A DNA stretch of 64,000 bases, from assembly GCA_013822245.1 (NCBI GenBank), contig PNKE01000033.1:122334-186333 (forward strand), given 5' to 3'. A program made the position numbers and the translations under genes. Shown in pieces: positions 32,962 to 41,649 of the stretch. The DNA comes from Candidatus Solibacter sp. (GTDB lineage: Bacteria; Acidobacteriota; Terriglobia; Bryobacterales; Bryobacteraceae). Numbering within the stretch: the stretch's first letter is position 1; every line of letters starts with the position of its first letter. The notes beneath the pieces were generated by a model. That model had not been told where the DNA came from. It did no database searches and saw only the letters and a list, made by a program, of their open reading frames with translations.

Positions 32962-33801
32962 CTACTGCTGAAGGCGGCGGGTGAGACGTTGGGCCTCGGC
33001 GTTCAGAGTGTTGAGCTGGCGCAGATCGTCCTCGGCGGACTGGACAGTGTTAGACATGCGCGAGACCTCGCCGGAGGAGATCTGCACGGGCGCCTGGCCG
33101 TCGCGCTGGGTGTCGAAGCGGAGGGCGAGGGCGCGGTAGGCGTCAGTCAGGTCGCGGAAGCGGCGCTGGAGGCTGGTGAGGGTGTTTTCGCGGCGGCGGT
33201 TGACGTCGTCGAACGAAGCGAGAATGGCGGCGATCTGGGAGCCGCGGCGGGTCTCGGCGGAACTGGCGTCACGGGCGCGGCGAAGGTCGGATTCGAGGGA
33301 GGCGACGCGGTCGGTTTTGGTTTTGAGCTCTGATTCCAGGGCTTCAACGATGCGGCGGCTGGAGGCGAGGCTCTCTTTCAGTTCGGTCTCCGATCCGGCG
33401 AGGCGCTTGCGGTCGGCGTTGGCGGAATCGAGCGAGGATTCCAGTTCGAGCCGGGCCGACTGGAGCGACTGCACTTGCGTCTGTGCGGCATCGAAGCGCT
33501 TCTGGAGTTCGGCCAGGGCGCGGACGGCATCAAGGCGGGCGGCCTCGGCGGCGTGGGCGCTGGCGGTTGACGGTGTGTCAGACGGCCGGGTCTCGATGCC
33601 GGCGGCTTCGAGACGGCGGCGGAGGTCGAGGTTCTCGGTTTCCAGCGCGGCGGCGCGTTGCCGGGCCTGGATTCCGGTCATCTCCACGGTTCCGGACTGC
33701 TGGATGAGCGCTGCGTTTTGCTTCTTCAACCACAGCGCCCAGCCGAGGCAGGCCAGGGCGGCGAGAGCCAGCAATGCGATTGCGGGACGCGCGGCTTTCA
33801 T
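32962..33801 (-). CDS. Membrane-anchored coiled-coil protein
   Basis: Protein of 279 residues with one N-terminal membrane helix (about 6-25, ALLALAALACLGWALWL) and then almost continuous helix with heptad-like repeats of Leu, Ala, Glu and Arg (about 45-240), for example LESELKTKTDRVASLESDLRRA. There is no enzymatic motif. It probably acts as a structural or tethering protein facing the periplasm. The nearest upstream gene on the strand is the VWFA-like protein (16 bp gap), suggesting an operon with the TonB-dependent barrel. I do not recognise a named family. Confidence 0.75.
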   Translation of the reverse strand: MKAARPAIALLALAALACLGWALWLKKQNAALIQQSGTVEMTGIQARQRAAALETENLDLRRRLEAAGIETRPSDTPSTASAHAAEAARLDAVRALAELQKRFDAAQTQVQSLQSARLELESSLDSANADRKRLAGSETELKESLASSRRIVEALESELKTKTDRVASLESDLRRARDASSAETRRGSQIAAILASFDDVNRRRENTLTSLQRRFRDLTDAYRALALRFDTQRDGQAPVQISSGEVSRMSNTVQSAEDDLRQLNTLNAEAQRLTRRLQQ

Positions 33802-33816
33802 GAGAGGAACTCCATT

Positions 33817-34731
33817 CTACTTCTGTCTTGACGAAAAGCGTGAGCGATATTCGGGGGAAAGACCGGGCGAGGCGAGTTCGATCGTGAACTGGCGGGGCAG
33901 GTCCTTCGGCAGCGAGAAATCGATCGCGTAATGTGCAAGGATCCTGGCCATGGCTCCGCCGATGGCCGATGGGATCTCGGCCTGCGAGCGGCAGAAGACG
34001 GCCGAGCCGCCCGTGGCCTCGGTGGCCTGGCGGAGTCCGAGTTGATAGGCCTCGTTAAGGCGGTCGCGGAGATAGGCGAGGTGGACGACAAAGACCGGCG
34101 CATCATAGCCTGCCAGGGATGAAGCGAGTTTGGCGGTGCGTTCGCGAATGAGCGCGTCAGGGAATCGGCGAGACAAGTCGCGGCTGTCGGAGTAGTTGAT
34201 GACGGGGTTGGTGTAGTCCTCGCGGTAATCGTAGATGTTCGAGTCGGTGATATGGAGGACTGCGATCCGGACCTTGGACTTCGCGAGGACTGATGTAGCA
34301 AGGCGCGAGGCCGGTTCCATGGCATCCAGAAGTCCGGCTGCGCCGGTGGTGCGCGCACCGCGGATGGCGGCGATTGCCGCGGCGGAATCGCCGGACGGGT
34401 CAGAGAGGACATGGAGGCCGTCCTGGGCGGACAAGGCGGCTGTCCAGGTGTTTGCCGGGAGCTTGCCAAGTTCGGCGGCCAGGGCGTCGCGGGCCTCGTT
34501 GATGAGGGTGAGGTCGCCGGTCAGGTCGGTGACGGTAAACAGCAGCAGGCCGTCCCGGGGCGAGAGGCACTGGAGCACTTCAGATGGCTTGCCCTCGACC
34601 TTGACCGACGCCGAGCACAGCCCTGACTCCGAGGCGGCGATCCACGCGGAGATGCGACGAAAGCCGCTGATCTCCGGCGGCGCGGCGTGGAGGGCGGTTG
34701 CGAGAATCGCGGCAATCAGCAGGCGCGGCAT
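33817..34731 (-). CDS. Exported VWFA-like domain protein
   Basis: Protein of 304 residues with a signal peptide (about 1-17, MPRLLIAAILATALHA). From about residue 47 it follows the fold order of a von Willebrand type A domain, with DLTGD in place of the DxSxS metal motif, so the MIDAS site is incomplete, then a VAVLHITD strand and a helix with FVVHLAY. It resembles the VWFA-related proteins found in many acidobacteria, of unknown role. The start ATG at 34731 shares one base with the stop of the TonB-dependent barrel (TGATG), so the two are coupled; the longer upstream frame overlaps that gene and is rejected. Confidence 0.68.
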   Translation of the reverse strand: MPRLLIAAILATALHAAPPEISGFRRISAWIAASESGLCSASVKVEGKPSEVLQCLSPRDGLLLFTVTDLTGDLTLINEARDALAAELGKLPANTWTAALSAQDGLHVLSDPSGDSAAAIAAIRGARTTGAAGLLDAMEPASRLATSVLAKSKVRIAVLHITDSNIYDYREDYTNPVINYSDSRDLSRRFPDALIRERTAKLASSLAGYDAPVFVVHLAYLRDRLNEAYQLGLRQATEATGGSAVFCRSQAEIPSAIGGAMARILAHYAIDFSLPKDLPRQFTIELASPGLSPEYRSRFSSRQK

Positions 34732-37553
34732 CAGAAGCTGAACCTCAATCCGAGTTGAATGACACGGCCGCCGCGGGATCCGATGATCCTTCCGGCGTTG
34801 ACGTTGGGCGAATCGGCGGTGCCGATGTTGTTGTCCGGGTCGTTCCAGATGCCGAGGTTGACGAAATTGAAGGCCGAAGCAGTGAACTCGAAGGCGCGCT
34901 CCTGGTCGATGGAGACGCGTTTGGCGAACGACAGGTCGTTGCTTTGGGTGGAGGGGTTGCGAAGGGTGGAGTGAGTGCGGGGGCCGCTGCCGAGGGTGAA
35001 GTCGGCTGGATGGGAGAAGGCGTCCGGGTTGAACCACAGCTCGGGCGACTGGTTGCGCACATGCGGGTCGACGCCGTCCACGGTATTGACCCGCAGGGCC
35101 TGGATGACGCCGCCGGTGTTGTTGAACATGGGGTGGAGTGCGATCGGCTCGCCGGAGGAGATGGAACTCATGCCGGAGACAGACCAGCCGGAGATGATCC
35201 ACCTGCGCCAGTCCTGGTAGGAGAACCAGTTCTTGCCGATGCCGACCGGCAGTTCGTACATGTAGCTCAGCGATAACCGGATGGGGTTGTTCCAGGGCGT
35301 GAGGCTCCATTCGTTTCGCCGGTTGAAGAAATCCTGTTTGCCGTAGGGGCCGGAGTAGTCGTCGAACTGGCGCGAGAACTCGGCGTTGGCCGACAGCGCG
35401 AGGCCCTGGGAGGTTCGTTTCTCGACGCGGATGGCGGCGGCGGTGCGGCGGAAGCGGCCGCCGGCCCAGAGCCCGTTGGTGTCGAAGCGGAGGTATTGGG
35501 GGAAGGGGCGGAGTTCGCGGATGAAGGACTCGTCGTTGAGCAGGTCGCGATAGTGGAGGTTGTCGGGGTGAACCGCGTTCGGATTGACGGCGTTGTTGCC
35601 GACGTAGACGTTGCGGCCTGAAGAGATCGACGCCGAGGCTGTGAGAACGATCGAGAACGGCAGTTCACGTTCATAGGAGAGGCCGGAGGAGATATTGCGG
35701 GGCAGGGCGCCGCTCATGTCGTTGAGGTCGGCCGAGGTCTGGTTGGCGGCGTCGGGCCGGAGGTCGGGGATGGGGTAAGCGGGAGCCGGGACGCCTGTGG
35801 CGAGGATGAGCGCCGGGTCAAGTTGCGGGTTCTGGGAGAAGTAAGTCGCGTAGCCGTTGAAGCCCTGCGTGCCCCACTGTCCGCTGGGCATGGGGTAGCC
35901 CTGGAAACCCAGCCCAATCGAGTAACGCAGGACAGCCTTGCGGTTGCCGCCCGGGTTCCAGGCCATATTGAAACCGGGCTGCCAGCGCGTCTGGACCGGC
36001 TGGAAAGCGCGGCCGGCGCCGTTGAGGCCGGCGAAGATCAGGGCGCCAGGCCGGGAGGAGGCGGGGTTGGGGGCATTGAAGTCCACCGTCGACATGCGGT
36101 TGTAGCGGTCGGTACGTGGGCCGCTGAATTCGAGGTTCAGCCCGAATGAGACATTCAATCCGGGGCGGATCTCCCAATTGTCGCCGAGGGCGGCGAAACC
36201 TCGCGAACCGCGGAAGTAAGACGGCGCCCCCACGTAGCTGACCTCGACATACTGGGGCATCCCCATCAGCATGGAAGCGAAGCCGTGGCCGGTATTCACG
36301 ATGCCTGGGAGCGAAGTGAGCCCGGAGGTGAAGCGGAAGTAGCCGGTTGGGTATTGGGGGAGCGAGGTGTTGACCTGGGAGCGGACGAACTGGGCAGTCA
36401 GGCGCAGGTTGTGCTTGCCCTTTCTCAGGGCCAGACCGTTGGTAGTGACGAAGGCGTGGCGGGCGTGCCGGGCGATGGGGTTGGAGCGTCCGAGACCCAG
36501 GTAGCGGTCGATGAGGACGAAGGGGAAAGAGCCGCCGGGCACGCCGTTGAGTCCGATCTGGGCCGCGAAGTCGCCCTGTTCCACGCTGGTGTCGGAGATG
36601 TTGCTGGAGGCCTCAATCGAGAAGGTGTTGATGGTCTGCGGCGAGAGGGTATAGACATGTTCGGTGGAGATGCGGCGGTTGGCGTAGTCGCGGTCGGGGG
36701 AGCCGGGGTTGGCGGGGTTGTTGTAGAATCTGGCGGCGGCTTCGATGCCGTTGGTGAACGAGCCGGTGACGGCGAGACGCTGCTTCTGGCGGAAGTTGTG
36801 GTCCACTTTCAGGATCATGCCATCGGCGGTGTTCACCTCGGGCGCGAAGACGAAGAGGTTATTGCGGAAGAACGGGCCGGCGTCGGAGTTCGGCAGCGGG
36901 TAGTACTCCGCCATGCGCGCGGCGACGGGATCGAGGCGGGAGACCGGCATGCGGTTGCCCGGGAACTGGCCGCGAAGGAATTGCAGGTTGGACGCAGAGA
37001 CGCCGGCGGAGGGGTTATAGAGGGGATTGGGCCGAGTTGTGGCGGGGTCGAAAATGCGCAACGGATCGCCCGCGGCGTCCACGGTCTGGCTGAAATCGCC
37101 AGTGCGTTCCGGGACAATGGGGATTGTGCGCAGATAGGACCGTCCGATCTTCTCGCGGACGCCCTCATAGCTGACGGAGAAAAATGTCCGGCGGGCGCCG
37201 TCGTAGAGTTTGGGGATGACAAGCGGCCCCGAGACGTTGAAGCCGAACTGGTTGCGGCGGAGGATATTCTTGTCGCCGCCGCGCTGGTTGACGTCGTGGG
37301 GCGTGGCGTCGAGGGCGTCGTTGCGCAGGTTATGAGTAAGGCGGCCATGGAACTGGACGGGGGCGGATCTGGCGCGTCCGCCGCGGCGGGGCGCGTCCTG
37401 CCGGAGGCCAAGATTGCGCGACTGGACCTTGAACTCCTCGGCCGCGCGGCGCAGCTCCGCCTGTGCGTCCTGCTGTGCGCCGGCCCCAGGACAAAGGGAC
37501 GCCGCCAGGACGGCGGAGAAGACGAGTCTTGGAGCCTCGAATCCGCGCATCAA
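34731..37553 (-). CDS. Oar-like TonB-dependent outer-membrane barrel lacking plug domain
   Basis: Outer-membrane protein of 940 residues. A signal peptide (about 1-26) is followed by only about 50 residues before the barrel start RNQFGFNVSGPL (about 101-112), which in normal Oar-like receptors follows a carboxypeptidase-regulatory domain and a plug domain. Both are absent. The rest is the usual family barrel with many aromatic-rich strands, SARMRPGL-type loops and a C-terminal phenylalanine in LGLRFSF, the outer-membrane sorting signal. Such proteins import oligosaccharides or other large substrates with TonB. Without a plug the channel should be open or passive, or the start may be a truncated ancestor. 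It is coupled to the VWFA-like gene. Confidence 0.82.
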   Translation of the reverse strand: MMRGFEAPRLVFSAVLAASLCPGAGAQQDAQAELRRAAEEFKVQSRNLGLRQDAPRRGGRARSAPVQFHGRLTHNLRNDALDATPHDVNQRGGDKNILRRNQFGFNVSGPLVIPKLYDGARRTFFSVSYEGVREKIGRSYLRTIPIVPERTGDFSQTVDAAGDPLRIFDPATTRPNPLYNPSAGVSASNLQFLRGQFPGNRMPVSRLDPVAARMAEYYPLPNSDAGPFFRNNLFVFAPEVNTADGMILKVDHNFRQKQRLAVTGSFTNGIEAAARFYNNPANPGSPDRDYANRRISTEHVYTLSPQTINTFSIEASSNISDTSVEQGDFAAQIGLNGVPGGSFPFVLIDRYLGLGRSNPIARHARHAFVTTNGLALRKGKHNLRLTAQFVRSQVNTSLPQYPTGYFRFTSGLTSLPGIVNTGHGFASMLMGMPQYVEVSYVGAPSYFRGSRGFAALGDNWEIRPGLNVSFGLNLEFSGPRTDRYNRMSTVDFNAPNPASSRPGALIFAGLNGAGRAFQPVQTRWQPGFNMAWNPGGNRKAVLRYSIGLGFQGYPMPSGQWGTQGFNGYATYFSQNPQLDPALILATGVPAPAYPIPDLRPDAANQTSADLNDMSGALPRNISSGLSYERELPFSIVLTASASISSGRNVYVGNNAVNPNAVHPDNLHYRDLLNDESFIRELRPFPQYLRFDTNGLWAGGRFRRTAAAIRVEKRTSQGLALSANAEFSRQFDDYSGPYGKQDFFNRRNEWSLTPWNNPIRLSLSYMYELPVGIGKNWFSYQDWRRWIISGWSVSGMSSISSGEPIALHPMFNNTGGVIQALRVNTVDGVDPHVRNQSPELWFNPDAFSHPADFTLGSGPRTHSTLRNPSTQSNDLSFAKRVSIDQERAFEFTASAFNFVNLGIWNDPDNNIGTADSPNVNAGRIIGSRGGRVIQLGLRFSF

Positions 37554-37681
37554 CCTTAGTGTAGCGTGGCGGGGTCCGAGGACCTGCTCCAGCGGATACG
37601 CCGCCGATCATTGAAGCGCGTGCCTTGAAGAGGCGGTCCCGGCTATACTCAGGCCCGCAGGATTGGATAACCTGACTGGGG

Positions 37682-38716
37682 ATGAGACTGTCGGAACTGG
37701 CTGAACGGCTTGGCTGCGCGCTTCGCGGCGACGGCGGCGTGGAAATCTCCGGCGTGGCCGGCATGGAACATGCCGCGGCCGGGCAGATCACCTTCCTGGC
37801 AAACCCCAAGTATGCGCATAAGGTCAAGTCCTCGCGCGCCTCGGCAATCATCGTCCACGAAAGCGCCGGGGATGTCGGGCTCCCGGCCCTGCTTTCATCG
37901 AACCCGTATCTGGACTTCGCCCATGCGCTCGAGCAGTTCTATCAGCCGCCGCGGCCCGCGCCGGGCATTCATCCGGCCGCGGTGATCCACGAGACCTCGT
38001 CGGCCGGCGAGGGTGCAAGCATCGGCGCGTATGCCGTCATCGGCCCGAACGTTCGAATCGGGGCCAGGGCGGTGATCCATCCCCATGTAGTGATTTACGA
38101 GGGCTGCGAAATCGGCGACGATTTTCTGGCTCATTCGGGCGTATCGGTGCGCGAGGGGGTGAAGATCGGCAACCGGGTGATCCTGCAGAACAACGTGGTG
38201 ATAGGCGCCGACGGCTACGGCTTCGCCAGGCTGGCCGACGGCAGCCATTACAAGATCGTTCAATCCGGGCCGGTGGTGATCGGCGACGACGTCGAGGTTC
38301 AGAGCATGAGCAACGTGGACCGCGCCACGGTGGGCGAGACGCGTGTCCGCGAAGGCGCCAAGATCGACAGCATGGTTCAGATCGGCCACGCCTGCGATGT
38401 GGGCGAACGGGCGCTCATCTGTTCGCAGACCGGGCTTGCCGGGAGCACGATACTGAAGAAGGACGTGCTGCTCGCGGGACAAGTCGGGGTGAGCGGGCAC
38501 CTGACCATCAACGACAAGGCGGTGATCTACGCTCAGAGCGGCATCGGCGGCGATGTCGAAGCCGGCGCGGTGATGTCGGGCTCGCCGGCGTTCGACGCAG
38601 CGGCGTGGCGGCGGTCGGTGGCTGCTTTTCCAAGGTTGCCGGAGATGGTCAAGGCGATGAGACAATTGGAAAAACGTCTCGCGGCATTGGAATCTGAAGC
38701 GATCAAGGAGGAGTGA
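37682..38716 (+). CDS. lpxD: UDP-3-O-(3-hydroxyacyl)glucosamine N-acyltransferase LpxD
   Basis: Third step of lipid A synthesis: N-acylation of UDP-3-O-acylglucosamine. The 344-residue protein has the N-terminal uridine-binding domain (about 1-95, with GVAGMEHAAAGQITFLANPKY), a left-handed beta-helix (about 100-310), the catalytic histidine H236 in VQIGHACDV, and a C-terminal helix. It lies about 31 kb from fabZ-lpxA-lpxI on the opposite strand, so the pathway is split in this genome. The ATG follows GGGG only; TATACT at 37644-37649 may be a -10 box. The stop overlaps the LOG gene start by one base. Confidence 0.96.
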   Translation: MRLSELAERLGCALRGDGGVEISGVAGMEHAAAGQITFLANPKYAHKVKSSRASAIIVHESAGDVGLPALLSSNPYLDFAHALEQFYQPPRPAPGIHPAAVIHETSSAGEGASIGAYAVIGPNVRIGARAVIHPHVVIYEGCEIGDDFLAHSGVSVREGVKIGNRVILQNNVVIGADGYGFARLADGSHYKIVQSGPVVIGDDVEVQSMSNVDRATVGETRVREGAKIDSMVQIGHACDVGERALICSQTGLAGSTILKKDVLLAGQVGVSGHLTINDKAVIYAQSGIGGDVEAGAVMSGSPAFDAAAWRRSVAAFPRLPEMVKAMRQLEKRLAALESEAIKEE

Positions 38717-39504
38717 TGAGCGAAGAGAGGCATCTGGATCGCGCTCCGCTGGCCTACCGGAACGAGGAGTTCCTCAGAGGCTGGTCAGCCCGAAGCCTGC
38801 GCATCCTTTCGGAGTACTTCGAGCCGCTGGACCGGCTCGGCCGCCACAAGATCCGCGATACGGTGGTGTTTTTCGGCTCGGCCCGCATCCGCGAGACCGG
38901 GCCGATGTCGAAATACTACGATGCGGCCCGGGAGCTGGCGCGGCAGGCGACAGCCTGGAGCGACTCGCTGGAACCGCCCACAAGGCGGTTCGTCGTCTGC
39001 ACGGGCGGAGGACCAGGCATCATGGAGGCAGCCAACCGCGGCGCCGAGGACGCCGGCGGATTGTCGATCGGCCTCAACATCGCGCTGCCGTTCGAGCAGT
39101 TTCCCAATCCGCACATCACGTCCGACCTGAACTTCGAGTTCCACTACTTCTTCATGCGCAAGTTCTGGTTCGCCTACCTGGCCAAGGCGCTGGTGGTCTT
39201 TCCAGGCGGTTTTGGCACACTGGACGAGTTGTCTGAAATTCTGACTCTGGCCCAGACGCAGAAGCTCGAAAAGAAGATAAAGATCGTGCTCTACGGCCGG
39301 GACTTCTGGAACGAGATCATCAACTTCGAGGCGCTGGTGAAGCACGGCATGATCAGCGCCGAGGATCTGGACCTGTTTGAGTTCGCCGACACGCCGGAAG
39401 ACGCCATGGCGGTGTTGAGACCGTTCCTGGGGGAGAACTACCTGCAGCCGCATCAGGTGAGGGCGGCCGAGGAACTGCCTGACATCGCGCATTCGAGGAT
39501 CTGA
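38716..39504 (+). CDS. LOG family protein (lysine decarboxylase-like Rossmann fold)
   Basis: Protein of 262 residues of the TIGR00730/LOG group. It carries TGGGPGIMEAANRGA (97-111) and PGGFGTLDE (163-171), the signature of cytokinin-activating phosphoribohydrolases and of related bacterial proteins that act on nucleoside monophosphates. These are often annotated as lysine decarboxylase, which is wrong. The start ATG at 38716 has AAGGAGGAG just upstream, located in the end of lpxD; the two are coupled (TGATG). The substrate is unproven. Confidence 0.87.
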   Translation: MSEERHLDRAPLAYRNEEFLRGWSARSLRILSEYFEPLDRLGRHKIRDTVVFFGSARIRETGPMSKYYDAARELARQATAWSDSLEPPTRRFVVCTGGGPGIMEAANRGAEDAGGLSIGLNIALPFEQFPNPHITSDLNFEFHYFFMRKFWFAYLAKALVVFPGGFGTLDELSEILTLAQTQKLEKKIKIVLYGRDFWNEIINFEALVKHGMISAEDLDLFEFADTPEDAMAVLRPFLGENYLQPHQVRAAEELPDIAHSRI

Positions 39505-39520
39505 CTCGGGACAGCCGCGT

Positions 39521-41494
39521 ATGGCGAGACTAGGGCCACGAGACGGGGGCTGGAAACTGGGGTGGCTGGAGACCGTCTTCATCGGCTCATTGGGGATTCT
39601 CGCACTTCTACAGTGGTCCGACATCCGGCCGGGGCTGAAGTTGCTTGCCGGCGCCGTGGCGATTGTCTCGGGGCTTATGGTGCTCGGCCGGCTTGCCCTG
39701 TTAGGGATGAGGCGGGCGATCTGGCGGCTGCGGGACAGGCTGCTGGTCACGTATCTGTTCATCGCGGTGGTGCCGGTTGTGCTGACGGCTTTCTTCGCGC
39801 AACTCGGCGCGTGGGCATTGTCGAGCCAGGTGGGAGTGTACCTGCTGAATGCGGAGTTGGAGCGCCACGTGGGATCGATCCAGAGCGCCGCGATCTCGCT
39901 GAGCAAAGTTCCGCCGGTGGCGCGCGCGGAAGCCCTGCGCCGGACGGGCTTCGTCTTTCGCGACCGCTACGCGGGGCTCGAAATCCTGATTCGGGACGAG
40001 CGGGGAGGCGAGTTGCGCTTCCCGCGGGAGTCCACGCTTCAGGCGCCGCCGCAAGGCTGGATGGACACCGCCGGAGTACTGGTGAAGGACAGCCATTTTC
40101 ATTTCTGGGCCCATGCCAATTCGCCGGTGCGGGTGGTTGTAGTCGCGCCCATCACCCGGCCGTTCCTGTTTGGTCTTGTTCCCAGATTGGGCGACGTGAC
40201 ACTACGGAGTTATCCCGGCGGAGGAGCAAGTCAGCCCGAGCCCGTCCGCATTTATGGCGGAACGGCGGGGGAAGCGCCGGCGCCCTCAGCGGACCCGCCG
40301 GGCGCGGCCAACCTCTTCGACCTGCCGATCAACTACGGAGCCACGGTGCCGGTTTCGATTTGGGATAACCCCGACGCCCAGGAAGTGGCTGTACTGGGGA
40401 TGCGGACCCGCATCTCGGGGGTGCTGAATCTGCTGTTCCATCAGAAGTCCTGGCGGGACCAGCAGTCGCTGCTCGAAATCGTCATCCTGCTTGGCGTCAG
40501 TTCGGTCGTCCTTATCGTGCTGGCGGCATTCGTCGGAGTCTCGCTCACGCGCGCGATCACGGAGGCGGTTCATAGCCTCTACGAGGGGACGCGCCGGATT
40601 CGCGCCGGCGACCTCTCACACCGCATCGAGGTAAAAGGCAACGACCAGTTGGCCGAACTCGGCAAGAGCTTCAACTCGATGGCCGAGAATCTGGAACGGC
40701 TGCTCAAGTCCGAGAAAGAGCGCCAGCGGTTGCAGGCCGAACTCGAGATCGCTCGCGAGGTGCAGGCGCAACTTCACCCCAAGGAGACGCCCAAGGTCGG
40801 CAGCCTGGAGGTAGTGAGCGTCTGCCGCGCCGCGAGGCTGGTTTCGGGCGACTATTTCGACTACCAGCGCATGGGCGACCACCGGCTGGCCGTCGCCATC
40901 GGCGATGTCGCTGGAAAAGGCATTTCGGCCGCCCTGCTGATGGCGACGCTTCAATCCGCCATGCGCAGCCAACTGCGCCACTGCATGGAGATGATGGATG
41001 CCGGGACCAACGGCGACGCGCGAAACAACCTGTCCACAGCCCGTCTGATGGCGAATCTCAACCAGCACCTCTACGCCTCGACATCGCCCGAGAAGTACGC
41101 CACGTTTTTCTTCTCGATCTATGACGACGAAACCGAGGAACTCGCCTACACGAACGCCGGCCACCTGCCGCCGCTGCTGGTCCGGCGCGGCGAAGTGATC
41201 CCGTGCGACGTGAACGGGACCGTGGTCGGGGCGTTCCCGAATGTTCCATACGAGGAAAGCCGGCTGAAACTGGAGGGCGGCGACCTGCTGGTCTGCTACA
41301 CCGATGGCATCACCGAGCCCGAAAACGAATACGGCGAAATGTTTGGCGAGGAGCGGCTCATGGAAATACTGAAGGCGCATTCGTCGCTTGAGGCATCCGT
41401 TGTCGCCGATGCGATCGTGCGGGCCGTGAGTGAGTGGACCGCTTCGCCCGAATTGCAGGACGACATGACCCTGCTGGTGGCCCGCAAGAGATGA
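39521..41494 (+). CDS. Membrane PP2C/SpoIIE-type serine phosphatase with HAMP domain
   Basis: Likely sensor phosphatase of 657 residues, similar in architecture to RsbU/RsbP regulators. Transmembrane helices are at about 16-32, 41-61, 74-97 and 318-342, with a periplasmic sensor domain between the third and fourth. A HAMP domain and coiled segment (about 345-415, TRAITEAVHSLYEGTRRIRA) link to a SpoIIE phosphatase domain (about 430-655) with the metal-binding aspartates in SGDYFDY (about 443) and GDVAGKG (about 461). Substrates are usually phosphorylated anti-sigma-factor antagonists (STAS proteins); none is encoded here. The ATGA at the end overlaps a possible small ORF. Confidence 0.9.
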   Translation: MARLGPRDGGWKLGWLETVFIGSLGILALLQWSDIRPGLKLLAGAVAIVSGLMVLGRLALLGMRRAIWRLRDRLLVTYLFIAVVPVVLTAFFAQLGAWALSSQVGVYLLNAELERHVGSIQSAAISLSKVPPVARAEALRRTGFVFRDRYAGLEILIRDERGGELRFPRESTLQAPPQGWMDTAGVLVKDSHFHFWAHANSPVRVVVVAPITRPFLFGLVPRLGDVTLRSYPGGGASQPEPVRIYGGTAGEAPAPSADPPGAANLFDLPINYGATVPVSIWDNPDAQEVAVLGMRTRISGVLNLLFHQKSWRDQQSLLEIVILLGVSSVVLIVLAAFVGVSLTRAITEAVHSLYEGTRRIRAGDLSHRIEVKGNDQLAELGKSFNSMAENLERLLKSEKERQRLQAELEIAREVQAQLHPKETPKVGSLEVVSVCRAARLVSGDYFDYQRMGDHRLAVAIGDVAGKGISAALLMATLQSAMRSQLRHCMEMMDAGTNGDARNNLSTARLMANLNQHLYASTSPEKYATFFFSIYDDETEELAYTNAGHLPPLLVRRGEVIPCDVNGTVVGAFPNVPYEESRLKLEGGDLLVCYTDGITEPENEYGEMFGEERLMEILKAHSSLEASVVADAIVRAVSEWTASPELQDDMTLLVARKR

Positions 41495-41649
41495 TCCGGA
41501 TGGCACTCACCAGCCGCAACGGCGCCCCGGCGCTGGCGGCGCGGGCTATGAACGATTCCTTCGGCCGGGATGCATTTCGACTATCGTCATGGGAGGATCT
41601 GTTGACGCTGCGGCGTCTTGATATCAAAGGACCCGGAGGCGCGCGGTGA
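41491..41649 (+). CDS. Possible 52-codon ORF between phosphatase and nnr
   Basis: The ORF starts at an ATG that overlaps the phosphatase stop (ATGA) and ends at a TGA that overlaps the GTG start of nnr (GTGA), so it fills the gap exactly. The product, MIRMALTSRNGAPALAARAM at the start, has no recognisable domain and no membrane segment. The double overlap is suggestive of translational coupling; it may also be accidental in a 150-bp gap. No homologue is known to me. Confidence 0.35.
   Translation: MIRMALTSRNGAPALAARAMNDSFGRDAFRLSSWEDLLTLRRLDIKGPGGAR

Noticed and set aside
38716..39504. Lysine decarboxylase
   Set aside because: The PGG-x-GT-x-x-E motif is that of LOG phosphoribohydrolase-type proteins; the decarboxylase name is a known misannotation.
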